Source of the DNA: Porites lobata
Taxonomy: Eukaryota; Cnidaria; Anthozoa; Scleractinia; Poritidae
Assembly (NCBI GenBank): GCA_942486035.1
Contig: CALNXK010000021.1
Location: 2,567,001 to 2,631,000 of the forward strand
Reading direction: 5' to 3'
Length of the DNA: 64,000 bases
In this document: one piece after another, positions 11,967 through 23,300 of the stretch
Layout: each line of letters starts with the position of its first letter
Position numbering within the stretch: the stretch's first letter is position 1
Position numbers and translations under genes: made by a program
The notes under the pieces: model-generated
What the model saw: only the letters and a program-made list of their open reading frames with translations
What the model was told of the DNA's origin: nothing
Database searches by the model: none

Positions 11967-12539
11967 TATTAAAAACCACATGAATCTATGGACTCCTACG
12001 TTCACAATGCACAATAAATTCTCCCAAAATTGTAAATAAAATTCTTTTTGAGTGTCAAGCGATCAAATTTTCCTTATATTTTTCCTACGAACGGCTTGTC
12101 TCCGTTGCATGTATTTATTTTTTTCCATTTCGGAATTGAGTTTTAACCATTGCGCTCCTAAATATGGCCAAAATTTTTCTAAAACGCAGTTTTCCCGAAT
12201 AGTAAAAAAATAAATAGTGCTTCGTCAAAGTACTGCTGAAAGGGTTTCATTTGAATGGCTACAACATAGGAGCAAGTATTCATAAGTGGGTGTTATGTCT
12301 GCCGGGCCTTTCAAATTCACCTCTAAATTCAAAGTGATAAAATTTACGGCGTTTGTATATATAAAAACTTGGTGTATCAGTAGAGGGAGCTTTAAAAGCT
12401 GTTGAACTATTCATTAGTCTTCACGATGTAATCTCTGTGAGAAATCAAATAAATATTGAGTTCAAAGAGCTAGTTCATATGTCAAGAAATCGGTTTGTGA
12501 TTTTGACGTTTGACACTTGGTAATTATATTGCAATTTTA

Positions 12540-13293
12540 CTGCGCTTTTCACAAACATGCGAACTCTAAAGTTCAAAAGCCGCCCTCGCAATTGCGCTTT
12601 TGGCTGCCGTCAATCATGATTACGATCACAAGTAACGAACCTTGAAACACAAACACAAAACGGATCGAAATCCTCCAATCACAAATCAGAAACCATGACC
12701 TTTTGAACCTGTTACAGTTAGGCTTTTGTACATTATGCTTGCATTTTTTCGAGCATTTTAGTGAGTCTAAAGCATTGAACATTATTCTAGCATTTTAGTG
12801 GCATTTTCCCCGGAAAATTAATTTTTCCGAGAAAATAAAATAGAAATTAACTTTTTTCAGGAGCCCATGCCCCACGAGCTCCTGTGTTTTTAAAGAAAAT
12901 GAAGACAGACTAAACTTCAAAATTCACAAAAAACCTAATACAGCTGTTTTTTTGACTGTATTTATGAACTTGTACACGTTGTTGTTGTTACTTGCAACAC
13001 TTGCACGTTTTTGTAAGTGTAAACTTTGAAATTAATTTAAAAAAACCGTTTGTATAATGAGCATTATCCGAGCATTTTAGTGACTTCTTTGGGGAGACCG
13101 AGCATTTTAGTGGGAAAAATGGAGCATGAAGGTGAAGCATTTTAGTGGGGAAGCAAAAGCGTAATGTACAAAAGCCTAGTTACAGTAAAGTTTTGTTTCC
13201 TAAGAGGTCCATTAAGATGGTTGACGGCAGCGAAAAACGTAATCGTCAGTTGGCTTTTGAACTTCAGAATTCGCATGTTTGTGAAAAGCGCAG
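12540..13293. mobile_element. Long-armed inverted-repeat element carrying GCATTTTAGTG repeats
   Basis: The left arm starts CTGCGCTTTTCACAAACATG and the right arm ends CATGTTTGTGAAAAGCGCAG. Pairing continues inward for roughly 200 bp with mismatches. Near the inner ends a GAGCATTTTAGTG motif recurs at about 12752, 12789, 13069, 13100 and 13136. Small ORFs at 12573-12782 and 13142-13342 are the arms read through. No transposase is seen. Confidence 0.75.
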
Positions 13294-13660
13294 TAAGGCT
13301 GCAGCTGACTTTGTGATAGATCAGATCAGTACTATACATTAAAAGCCAGCGACTAAGAACCAGCGGTTTCCCAAGTTAGCCTAAACAGGTTCTCATGTAA
13401 ATGGTAATCATCCCATAGGGGGCCTAACTGGCAAATTTTAGCGTAACAGGGTCTAAGTCGCGGGTTTTTACTGTACTACTTCTCATTTTAATTTGATGCC
13501 ATAATACCAGTATCAAACAAAATACCTGTTAAGTCACCAACAGGTTATCATTAATAGTGACAGTACCTGCTGAAACACACTCAAATTTATCTTTGGCTGC
13601 TTGTAATTCAAAAACTAGTTTGGTCACCTCCGTTTTTTATTAACGAAGTTTAATCAGGGC

Positions 13661-13888
13661 CGGGTTGTTCAAAGCTGGGTTAAGATGACCCAGGGTTGGT
13701 GCAGAATTTGACTTCGGATAAAAAAGCCTAGAAAGCAAATCTACGTTTAATTCTTTTTATCCACAATTTGATGACTGGATGCGCTAAAAAGAATAGAGAA
13801 AATTATCTGAAAAAATGTTGTTGAAACGAAACCCGGATTAGTATCTAATCCAGGGTTAAAGCTAATCGAACTTTAAGCAACTTGGCCC
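13661..13888. mobile_element. MITE with GGGCC(G/A)(G/A)GTTG-type inverted ends
   Basis: The left end GGGCCGGGTTGTTCAAAGCT pairs with the right end AACTTTAAGCAACTTGGCCC. The interior shares blocks with the fragment at 1-111. There is no ORF. The target duplication is not clear. Confidence 0.65.
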
Positions 13889-14087
13889 ATTATATCAAGA
13901 GTCAGCTTTTCTAAAAGTTTTAAAAAGGAAAAACACTGATTTGGAGCGGGTCCCGAGCCACCTCCAATTATGGAAAAATTAAGGTGGCTCTATACCCACT
14001 CCCGGCCTTACTTCGTTTAACGTATGAACGCGAGGCATTTTTGTCCATGTTTAAAAGACCTGTTGACACGAGTGGGGGATCCAGACC

Positions 14088-14217
14088 TTCAGATAAAGAG
14101 AGTTGGGGGGGGCAGTGTCCAAAAACAATTTTTTTCGGCCCTTTGGGCCTTAGTTTGGTCTAAAATTGGGGGGGGGGTGCTGCTCCCTTGCCCCCTCCCC
14201 TAGATCCGCCACTGGAC
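14088..14217 (+). repeat. Dispersed repeat with G-run/C-run ends
   Basis: The block GGATCCAGACC...CCCTTTGGGCC(T)...TAGATCCGCCACTGG recurs in opposite orientation at about 36712-36800 (AGTGGTGGATCCAGG...GAGGCCCGAAGGG). It is a repeat family of unknown type, with no ORF. Confidence 0.6.
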
Positions 14218-14229
14218 GCAACTTTATAA

Positions 14230-14458
14230 GGCTATGTTCACACTATGGTTCTATGGGTCGAATAGTCTGCTACACAGCCGTTTTTAGTGTCGGCTGTGTA
14301 GCAGACTATATGGCGAACAGCTTTTCGTGAATAGAGTGAACACCTATCGGATATGTGACTTTCCATTTTAGAGATCGGTGCGTTGCGTGAACAGAAGCCC
14401 TATCCAGTATGGTTTCCGCGCCGGCGCAAAAGCTCTCCGGTAGAGTGTGAACATAGCC
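14230..14458. mobile_element. 229-bp MITE with TAA target duplication
   Basis: Inverted ends GGCTATGTTCACACT / AGTGTGAACATAGCC are flanked by TAA at 14227-14229 and 14459-14461. An internal palindrome, AGTCTGCTACACAGCCG...CGGCTGTGTAGCAGACT, lies at about 14264-14307. It is non-coding and PIF/Harbinger-like by its duplication. Confidence 0.82.
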
Positions 14459-14970
14459 TAAGAATGCGTAGCAAAATATGCATATCACAACTCAGCAATG
14501 GAAAATGGTCGGCGCTGAACTCGTGTTTGAATTGTAAGGGTAAGGGGTTTTTGACCGGTTATACTGTTGCCATGGTAACAGAAAATGATCATAACTTGTT
14601 ACGCAAACATCGGTTAATTGTTTGGTGCAATTGTTATAGTATTACCAAAAACATTGTGGTAGCACTGATTTATAAGTAAAACTTCCAAAAATGCCAAAAA
14701 CCATCATGAGCCACCTGCAAATCCTCAGATTTGCATTAAGATAACTTTTCCTGTCCTAATGATAGGAAAAAGGAGGAAACGTACAGAGATGAATGGGTTA
14801 AGGTGACCTGATAGGTCGACACCTGAAAATTTTGCCCCGGCAAGAAAGCCTGTTGTTGTGCGGTCAATCTCTTATACAGAGTTTTCTTGCTTTTTGATCA
14901 GCTAGCAGCGTCTGCCTGCTGACTAAACAGGCCAGAGTACTCTGTGTCCGACACAGCTGTGTGTTTTAAA

Positions 14971-15655
14971 GCTACGGTAACTCGGGCAACATAAATGAGC
15001 AACTTGTTTTGGAACATTACTAAAGAAGGTATTGAACGCGATGTGGCGCGTTATAAAACCCACGTTCAAACCTGTCTTGCAACAAATTAGGTTGTTGGAA
15101 GTTACGTGAATACTAACTACTGATTGGACAAAATTAAGCAGGAGTCAGGCCATACACGGGACTTAAACCCCATTTACACGTGCTAAAAAATCGGCAGGGC
15201 ACGCCAAATTTTTGGCACCCTGTCTCGTTCACCCATGCCGAGACTACCTCCGGGAGGTAGTCTCGGCACCCCTAGAATTTTGAGCACTGGTGCCACACTA
15301 CATTTGGGACGGATACGTTTACACGTCGAAAATTTTAAAATCGTCAGCACGGTGCCAAAAATTTGGCGTGCCGTACCGATTTTTTAGCGCGTGTAAATGG
15401 GGTTTTAGTCACTTACTGCCAGACAAGTTTGTCTTGGCCAGTAAAACGCACAACCCGCACAGATTTTGTTGCAAAAAGTAGAACTTCTCTCCACTTTCTA
15501 CAACAACTTTTCGCTACCTGCAACAACCTAATTGTTGCGAGACAGGTTTGATTCGTGAGTGGTAAAACGCGAGACATCGCTTTTCAGCTCGTTTTGTATC
15601 AATGTTGCAGAACAAGTTGTACGTTTTTGTTGCCCGTTTTTCCATACCGTAACAA
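14971..15655. mobile_element. TIR element interrupted by a second TIR element
   Basis: The left arm (GCTACGGTAACTCGGGCAAC ... TTATAAAACCCACGTTCAAA ... ACAAATTAGGTTGTTG) pairs with the right arm (CAACAACCTAATTGTTG ... GGTTTGATTCGTGAGTGGTA ... ATACCGTAAC). The arms are separated by the younger insertion at 15166-15404. No ORF is supported. Outer boundaries are approximate. Confidence 0.68.
15166..15404. mobile_element. 239-bp MITE nested in the 14971-15655 element, TTA target duplication
   Basis: Termini AACCCCATTTACACG / CGTGTAAATGGGGTT are flanked by TTA at 15163-15165 and 15405-15407. Subterminal GGCACGCCAAATTTTTGGCA and GTGCCAAAAATTTGGCGTGC blocks also pair, and a central perfect palindrome is built on GCCGAGACTACCTCC and its complement (15237-15267). 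It is non-coding. Confidence 0.85.
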
Positions 15656-16021
15656 AACTTAAAGGTCACGCATGGCTACGATATAATGAAGATGCGCGGA
15701 CCTGTGAATGCACCCGTAATTGTGCCACCTGCTATCATTGTTTACCGAGCGACTTTTTAAGGCAAAAGAAAATTTCATTCTTTTTCTTCAATAGTCACCA
15801 CGCGGGAAATGTGCAAAGGAAGTGAGTACACTAATTGTTTTAAAATGAAACGCATTCCAAGAGTAAAGCTGCTAAAAAATAGAAGCTTTTGATGATAACT
15901 ACGGAACGGGGAATTGCTTTGACTTCAAGTAATTGTTCAAACACACATCACTTCGTAAGCAGTTCAATGAAGGACGGAAAGAGATTGCAGCGGAAAGTTT
16001 CTCCCGGTGTTTTTGGCGGCC

Positions 16022-17449
16022 ATGTCGATCAATGACGAAGATACCTACGAATTAAAACAGCAGAGGAGTACTGGATATTTGAAGACTGTACTCATCTCGA
16101 GCGGTCTGAGTTGTTTTATAACAATCGCCGTTATTTCGTTTTTATTACGAAACACAGCGTTTGTCAACATCTACATCCCAAACACTGACGCACATCAAAA
16201 CAACAAGAATCTGCCAGAGCGAAGATCATACGCCAAGAATGTGGAATTAGTAATCTTGCCCTTCGCTGTTAAACAAGGCGCGGTGTGTTTGGATGGTTCC
16301 CCCCCGGGATACTACTTCAGACAAGGTCATGGTAAAGGCAGCGATAAATGGATCATTCATTTTTTCGGGGGGGCTTGGTGCTTTGACGAAGAGTCTTGCC
16401 TTCAACGGAGTAAGACACGGTTAGGATCTAGTAATTTTTTTCCGCCTCACCCTCCGACATTGCAAGGAATTCTCTCGGAAAATGAGAAGATTAATCCAGA
16501 CTTTTATAATTGGAATTTGGTGCTTTTGTGTTATTGCGACGGTGCGTCGTTCACTGGCTACCGACCGGATCCTGTAAATGTTAACGGACAGTACATTTAT
16601 TTGAGAGGAAGAAAAATTCTCGAGATTATTATCGATCAGCTACTACAGAGCGATTTTCAGAAGGCGAATCGCCTGCTCCTCAGCGGGACCTCCGCTGGAA
16701 GCTTAGGAGTAATGATGCACGCTGACTTCATCCGAAGCCGAATTCCCAAATCGATAGATGTTCGTGCATTAGTCGACTCGGGTTACTTCGTAGATGTGGC
16801 CGCCTTAAGCGGAGATAACATTATTAACAGACATTTCAGAAAGATGTTCGACGTTCATAACTCGGTGGGCGGCGTCGACGAAGACTGCGCTCGGGGATTC
16901 ACTCCCGAAGTTCGCTGGAAATGTCTCTTCCCCCAGCATGTGCTAAGGTTTGTCAGCACGCCTCTCTTCGTGTTACAGTCGGCTTACGACGAGTGGCAAC
17001 TTATTCACATTCGCGGCATCAACTGTCAAGTTCCGGAATACGGCGACAATTTCATGTGGAAACGAAGCTTGTTTCGGAGATCCACGAAAGACACGAGTGC
17101 CATCCCGAACAAGCCGAGCCCTGATCGGAGCTGGAACTACAAACACATCCACGGTATCTATTGCAGACCGCCGGAATGCACGCGCGACGAAATGGCAGCG
17201 ATATTGCAGTACAGAAACGTTAGTCTATATGCACTGCGTGCCGTAATGCAGTCACCGACTGCGGGACTTTTTGTGAGTTCGTGTTTAGAGCATTCACAGA
17301 GTTTGTACGATGACACGTGGACTGGGATTTTCGTCAATGGATTTAGCGTAGCTGAAGCTGTGGGGAACTGGATGTTTGATAGGACAAACCAACACCAACA
17401 CATAGATTGTGAACTCCCCTGCAACCCTTCATGTGCAAACGTGTGGTGA
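16022..17449 (+). CDS. NOTUM/pectin-acetylesterase-family carboxylesterase with membrane anchor, intronless
   Basis: 475 residues from the ATG at 16022 to TGA at 17447-17449; the open frame extends five codons upstream without another ATG. Residues 1-20 are polar, about 22-42 form a hydrophobic segment, and the rest should be lumenal or extracellular (signal-anchor topology). The core has the family blocks: WIIHFFGGAWC near residue 110, CYCDGASFTGY near 170, the nucleophile in GTSAGS (Ser224), Asp323 in QSAYDEW and His424 in SSCLEHS. These three fit the Ser-Asp-His triad of the alpha/beta-hydrolase NOTUM. Paired cysteines fit a secreted fold. Human NOTUM (496 residues) removes palmitoleate from Wnt; whether this paralogue does so is inference. 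The absence of introns suggests a retrocopy or lineage expansion. No upstream promoter motif or close AATAAA was found (one candidate at 18281-18286). Confidence 0.85.
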   Translation: MSINDEDTYELKQQRSTGYLKTVLISSGLSCFITIAVISFLLRNTAFVNIYIPNTDAHQNNKNLPERRSYAKNVELVILPFAVKQGAVCLDGSPPGYYFRQGHGKGSDKWIIHFFGGAWCFDEESCLQRSKTRLGSSNFFPPHPPTLQGILSENEKINPDFYNWNLVLLCYCDGASFTGYRPDPVNVNGQYIYLRGRKILEIIIDQLLQSDFQKANRLLLSGTSAGSLGVMMHADFIRSRIPKSIDVRALVDSGYFVDVAALSGDNIINRHFRKMFDVHNSVGGVDEDCARGFTPEVRWKCLFPQHVLRFVSTPLFVLQSAYDEWQLIHIRGINCQVPEYGDNFMWKRSLFRRSTKDTSAIPNKPSPDRSWNYKHIHGIYCRPPECTRDEMAAILQYRNVSLYALRAVMQSPTAGLFVSSCLEHSQSLYDDTWTGIFVNGFSVAEAVGNWMFDRTNQHQHIDCELPCNPSCANVW

Positions 17450-17608
17450 TATTTTCTCGGCTCGCGCTTTGCACTGAGTGAGGTACATACGTCCCCGCCC
17501 TATAGCCTGTGTGCCAAACAAAGGGAGTGGAGAGGGAAAGAAAAACGCAAAGTGAAGAAAAAAAGAGAAGGACTGGGGAGGGGTCACACAAGCTACCACC
17601 CAATAATC

Positions 17609-17643
17609 ACTCTCCTCCTCCTCCTCCTCCTCCTCCTCCTCCC
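17609..17643 (+). repeat. (CTC)n microsatellite
   Basis: About eleven CTC triplets followed by a short C/G-run region at 17669-17677. It lies downstream of the NOTUM-like gene. Confidence 0.9.
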
Positions 17644-17733
17644 CTTTATGAATTGTTCTACATACCGGGGGGGGGGCACACTCAAGGGAAAATTGGCAAA
17701 AGGTGTTCCGCCGGGGCCTTCAAATCAACTTCA

Positions 17734-17908
17734 AGCTAAAAACCACGGCGCATGCGTAATGTACTGGCCATGCCGCGGAGTTGGTAGTGTGTGCTTCAGT
17801 GTTGAATTTGAAAGAAGAAGAAGAAGAAGAAGCTGAAAACCACGGCGCATGCGTAATGTACTGGCCATGCTGCGGAGTTGGTAGTGTGTGCTTCACTGCT
17901 AAATTTGG
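17734..17908 (+). repeat. Two ~75-bp direct repeats separated by a (GAA)n microsatellite
   Basis: Copies at about 17734-17800 and 17832-17905 share AACCACGGCGCATGCGTAAT and GGAGTTGGTAGTGTGTGCTT with few differences. They flank AAG triplets at 17812-17831. Open frames across this block are by-products. Confidence 0.88.
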
Positions 17909-18529
17909 TCTGAAAACCATACCCTTTTGAGCGGCTCATATCCGTTTAGGCCAAATGAGGGAAACCTACCCTACCGGGACAATATAGCTGTAAACTATAA
18001 ACGCATCATCCGCCTGAACTTGAACAAGCATCGTGAATCTCAATATACTACCCTAGATCCTCCAAAAAAAAAAAAAGTGAAAACAGGAGCCGTAATCGGG
18101 GAAGGACACTGTAACTCGATACCTTCTCGAATAATGGGGTTGGTTCCATCTAAATAGTCAAATGTGCTATTTTTAGCACAAATTGTGCCATCTCGTGTGA
18201 CACGCGCTTGTATTTTTGCGAGGGCGCCGCGCAAGGATAAACAAAGAAAACGGCGTCTGAAATTACCTCCGTAGAAGAAAAATAAATTCAATTTCTGTCA
18301 TCATTCCCTTCTCTGATTTTGAGGCAAGACCTTGAGGATATCCTCTTTGACAATATGAAAGACTGTGAATGTAATTCTGATCATGTTAATCACTATGATG
18401 ACAGTGTTTTTGAAAAATTTACTTACAAAGAGATGTCTGAGATTTCGTGTGATGAATATGCCGTTCGGAGGCGAGAAGCAAAGAAAAAAAACTTGCGGGA
18501 AAAAATTTTCCTACTTAATGTTATCCTTG

Positions 18530-18600
18530 GCAGCATGGCACCGTAGTCAAGGGGCCGACCTTCCGTGTAGATAGTCCAGGTTCGACTCTCGGCTTAGCTG
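18530..18600 (+). repeat. tRNA-like sequence (possible SINE head)
   Basis: The A-box-like CGTAGTCAAGGGG is followed about 35 bases later by the B-box-like GGTTCGACTCT. The acceptor stem does not pair convincingly, so this is probably a degraded tRNA-derived element rather than a tRNA gene. Confidence 0.33.
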
Positions 18601-18839
18601 TTTATTTCTTTGTTGCACAGTTTTTTTCTCGTTTTGTTTTTGTTTTTTTGAATCATATTTTTCCCGTTTGGCTTGTTTCCTATATTCTTACTGCTGGCCC
18701 ATTATAGCTTCGCGAGGTTTTTGCGAAAAACGTATTTCTATAGCCTACGTTGCAGCCGGCCCACGATGTTTATTCAAGGACATCATTTACTTTAAAAACC
18801 ATAGGTTTAGAGTGACTGGGACGGAGGCTAGAAATGTTA

Positions 18840-19150
18840 ACAGCTATCTCGAGAGAGGTTGTCAGAAAAAAATGTGCACGCGACAATCCCGAAAGGTAGA
18901 ATGGGATATTTTTTTTTTTTTTTGGTAGAATGGGATATGATCAATACAGTGTTCCCTAACACTGTTGCTTTCAAACCTACTTTCGTTGCTTTCCTTTAGA
19001 ACTCGCAAACATAAGTCCATGGCCTCTCATGCCATTCTTTCAAATTTCTTTGACGAAGAGTGAACTCAAAACCACCCACAATACTTTTCGGGATTGTCGC
19101 GTCCACTTTTGCGACAACCTTTCTCGAAATGCCTGTAAATGATATTGGCT
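18840..19150. mobile_element. MITE-like element with ~60-bp inverted ends
   Basis: The left arm has TCGAGAGAGGTTGTC and CGCGACAATCCCGAAA. The right arm has TTTCGGGATTGTCGCG and GACAACCTTTCTCGA. There is no ORF. The outer limits are approximate. Confidence 0.7.
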
Positions 19151-19299
19151 CATTCTTCCACGGTGCATGCATTGTATATCGAGTTATTGAGGCCTTGAAA
19201 AGTTATGAGAGCACTCAAATAAAGTCACAAAACGATCGCCCATCTCCTGAAATTCCACACGAGCCGCGCAAATTTGCGGGTCCCCGCGCGGGTTTGTGA

Positions 19300-20029
19300 C
19301 GTTGAGGTGGCGCAGGTTGTTCTAAAAATAGCACAGATGGCTATTTCGATGGAACCGCGTGGAACCCGCGCTTGCGATCTCCGACTCCGATTATGGCTTC
19401 TGGTGCAAAAGATTCACTGTGTCCACACAGATCATTTCAACTGCTGTAGATGATCGTTTGGTACGAATTACACGACGGTTTCAAATTACGCAAGAAGCCT
19501 GGAAGAATGACAGCGTGAAAGTCAGTGGTCAAAGAGGCAGTTAAAGATTGCTTCTAAATTCGCCCAGATACAAACCCAGTAACACTTCGAAATTATTTTA
19601 ATGTAAAATGTTTTTGTCGGCACCTGGATATAAAATGTAACTTATCAACCTGATAAATGACAAATTTTGACAGTAAATAAATAATAATAACAAATACGAC
19701 TCCCCTAGAGTTTCAGTAAAACAGAAATTCTCTTACTGATATTTTTTTTCCTCAAAAAAATAAAAAATAACCGCTACATTTTTTTACCTCTAACAAATCG
19801 CAATGTCTGGTGAATTTTACCTAACATGCGTTTCTCGAAGGAAATACCGCTGCGACTTCTCAGGTTCTCGTCCGAGTGTAGGTTATGCTATCAGTCGCGA
19901 AAACCACGTGATCCAGTCTTTGCGACTTCTTACAGACGTTTCGAAATTGTCGGAAATTTTAACCGACTGGAAAACCTTCCTTATTTTGCTCACCTCACCT
20001 TTTCCGACTTTAATCGTTATCTTTGTTTT
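19300..20029. other. Intergenic DNA between convergent genes, nothing recognised
   Basis: AT-rich sequence with several A- and T-runs (19675-19790). Short open frames at 19359-19544 and 19803-20101 show no domain or splice context. It separates the convergent NOTUM-like and metallopeptidase genes. Confidence 0.45.
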
Positions 20030-20250
20030 CGTAGTTGGTCGAACTCCCTAAACATCAATTTTCATACTACAAGCATTTACAACCTTTGTTGTCATAGTTG
20101 ATGAACTCCCTAAACATCACACTACAAACAATTACTGCCTTGGTTTTAGTAATTCGCTGAACTCCCTAAACATCATACTACAAGCATTTACTCCCTTTGC
20201 TGTGGCAGTTGCTGAACTCCCTAAACATCATACTACAAGCATGTTATAGT
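20030..20250 (+). repeat. ~56-bp tandem repeat, four copies
   Basis: GAACTCCCTAAACATCA recurs at 20041, 20103, 20159 and 20214, each followed by a TACTACAAGCATTTAC-like block, so units are 55-62 bp. The array is just beyond the stop codon of the minus-strand metallopeptidase gene and may lie in its 3' UTR. Confidence 0.9.
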
Positions 20251-20360
20251 TATTGGCCTAAAAAATTTTAAAATGCACGCATGCTCAGTAACACTTGTTT
20301 CCAAACCTCGTATTCGTGGGCGTCGTCGGTGCTAAAACTCTCTAATAACTCGCCTCAACA

Positions 20361-23300
20361 TCAAAGGATATCGCTATAATCATACACGAATCCTGTACGA
20401 CCAATGTTTCCCTTGTCGTCTTCGACTAACAGCGTAGAGGCATTGTCCATAAGCTCTCTCCTGGAGAGAGTAAACGTGATTGGTGGGTTGGGCTGGAGGA
20501 ATTCCCAGTGTTTATAGACTTCACTGTGTGACTTGTTCCATAGCTCAATCAGTCTTATTCCGTTTGGCGCGTCAACAACAAGTTTGTCATCGACGTCTTC
20601 TTTGGTCGCTACAACGTCAGAATCACTGAAAACGAAGGAATTTCCTCAGGAAAATTAACCAAATAATCAACACGATGCACGTCTTCAAAACTTAAATCTC
20701 TCGAAATGTTTCCTAAAAGCCACGCAAAGCTATTCTTAACAATATTCCTAGCCCAACAAACCAGCTGAAATCTTGCCTTAATTTTTCCCCGTTACTTTCA
20801 TCTTTACGTGAAATCTGTCATGTCAACGCATGAAAAGCCTTTGGCACCCCTTCTTTTTAAGTGTCCGTGTTTGAGATTCAAAGAAAATGACTAATGAACG
20901 GTAAGACTTGAATCTTAGGGTCTAAAGGGTATTGCCACATAACGGAATAATCGAAAAACGTGAACGCGCGTGAAAAAAACCATCCGTGATTTTCTTGCGC
21001 ACTCAAATATTCTATGTTGGTTCTTAACATCCCTGAGAAAAGTACCTGCTAAGAAGTGCTCCAAGCGATCCAACAAATTCTCCACTTGTACCAATGATGC
21101 CTAGAATACTTCTCCCCGGGGGAGCCTTTAGGTGGTATTCATCACCACCCACCCCTCCCATCCATATGCTAGACTTTTGATTAGTGTGGAGTCTAATGGC
21201 ATCAATCCATCCTCCAGCTCTGACGTCAATAGCCGTGATGTATTCATCCGGGGAACTGATGGTGAAGATATACCCCTTTCCTACGCCATCTGTGCCATGG
21301 GGATCCGATAAAACCTCTTGGCATTTTCCTGAGTAACAAGAAAAGATGAAATTCAACAGTAATGATAATTGAATTTTTGCTCGAAAAGGGTGCGAATTAT
21401 TAGTGAAAAAAGGTTGAATTGGTATACAAGAAACAAGTTAGTCTCCTAAAGGGCTCGATGTGTGATGGACTATCTGGCCTTTGCGGTGTTAATTCACTTC
21501 AACATTTTCCAGTCACCTTTTTTAAATCTTTAATTTTCCCTTTTTCACTATTTCAAACATAATCCCTTCTTCATTTTTCTTCACCATTAAAAAATCATCC
21601 AAAAAGCAGTCCCAAGGACTCCACCCTAACGGATGCATTTTTAGATGGAACGAAACTTTAGGGAGAATTCAAAGGAAATCTGCTTTAAAGTTAAGTTCTG
21701 AGGAACCAGGCAGTTGATCATAGTCCTCCTTAATATCGTCTGCTGTGTAAAATTTAAATCGCATGACTGGGAGAGTTCCTGCAATGTGTTAGGTTATTGT
21801 TCCAAAACACTTAGGATTGATAGTTAACATGTGTCCATAAGTCAAGAAAGTTTTTCACCCACTTTCACCTCCCCCTCAAAACCCTGCTAAAAAGAAGGGC
21901 TGGTAATTGGTAGAATAGCCAGGACTACGGACGAGTTTGTGAATTGTAATACTATAATGAAAATCCGTAGCGTTGTTGCTATAATAAAATGCCAATAATA
22001 GCGTTGTTGCTAAGATTTTTACAATATCGTCCGGGTGAGCATAGTCTTGAAATAGGACTGTTGCTGACTATGACTTGTGTTTCGAAAAACTGTGCGGTAG
22101 TCATCTTCAGAGTCAGTGAGTTGTATCACGTCAGTTGATGGTATAACACACTGGTTATTGATTGGTCAATTAAGTCTCGATATTATTGGTCGTCTGTCAG
22201 TTAAGCTGTGATGTTACTGGCTATGAAGACTCTAAATGTCCAATGATGCAGGACAGACAGGGAGTATTATACAGGACCAGGCCACTTACATTGGTGAGAC
22301 CAGCAAAAACCTTAGCACGCTACTGACTGAACACAAACGAGCGACAAAATGGGGAGGTTAACAATCACATTGCTGAACACTAATTAAAGACGACTAATAA
22401 TTTATTGACGGACTCAACAAAATCTACAACAACAGAATGACTAGACAACCGACAATTTGACTAACAAGAAACTGCTGTTAAACTGGGACAAAAGACAGAT
22501 CAAAACGCACCAATGACATTTAGAGTCGGCTTAACTGACAGACGATAACGTCACGACTTAATTGACCAATAAGGTCAATAACCAGAGTATAATACCATCA
22601 ACTGACGTGATACAACTCACTTTGACTCTGAAGATGACTACCGCACAGGTTGTCGAAACGTCAGTCACCGTCAATGACAACAGTCCTATTCTTATGCGGA
22701 TGTTCATGCTTCACAAAATTATTCAATAAGTATTGAAAGGTATACCAGATTGTTCTTGATTTCCTATGATCTGTATGCAGTTAACATATTCCCCAGTGTG
22801 GATAATAAAGCCCCCTGGGGCTGCCCCCTGGGACTCTAGCCACTTGACACTGTTGAATGACTGCTGGTTTTTCTGATGGCAGCCACCGCTATTACCAACA
22901 GGACCACAAACATTGTGACACCAGTGCACTAAGGGATTGTTAAAGACACTTTCATCATCTCCTTCAGGACTGGAATTGGATAACCATCTATGAATCAAAG
23001 AAACTTTAGTCACATACGAGTAGTCAACTGTCTTTGAGAGAGACTTCACCTATAAGGACTGGTAAATTAGTGTTTGTCATAATGAGATGTCCAACGAAAG
23101 GGATTTAATAACAAAATTATACCATAACCTTTTCAGGAAAAGCTGTTTAATTATATAAATAAAATAAGTAAATAAATAAATAATGATTTAGAGGCAGTAC
23201 ACTGTGCATCCACAATACAAAGTGGTTCTTTATCTACCATTCCTGGTCAAATCGGAATTTGGAAATGTTGGTTTTTGAGGAGAAGAGAAAACTGGAGGAC

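Noticed and set aside
18319..18546. 75-codon plus-strand ORF as a small gene
   Set aside because: It is charged and low-complexity with no homology I recognise, no promoter or splice context; it may be an exon fragment but is unsupported.
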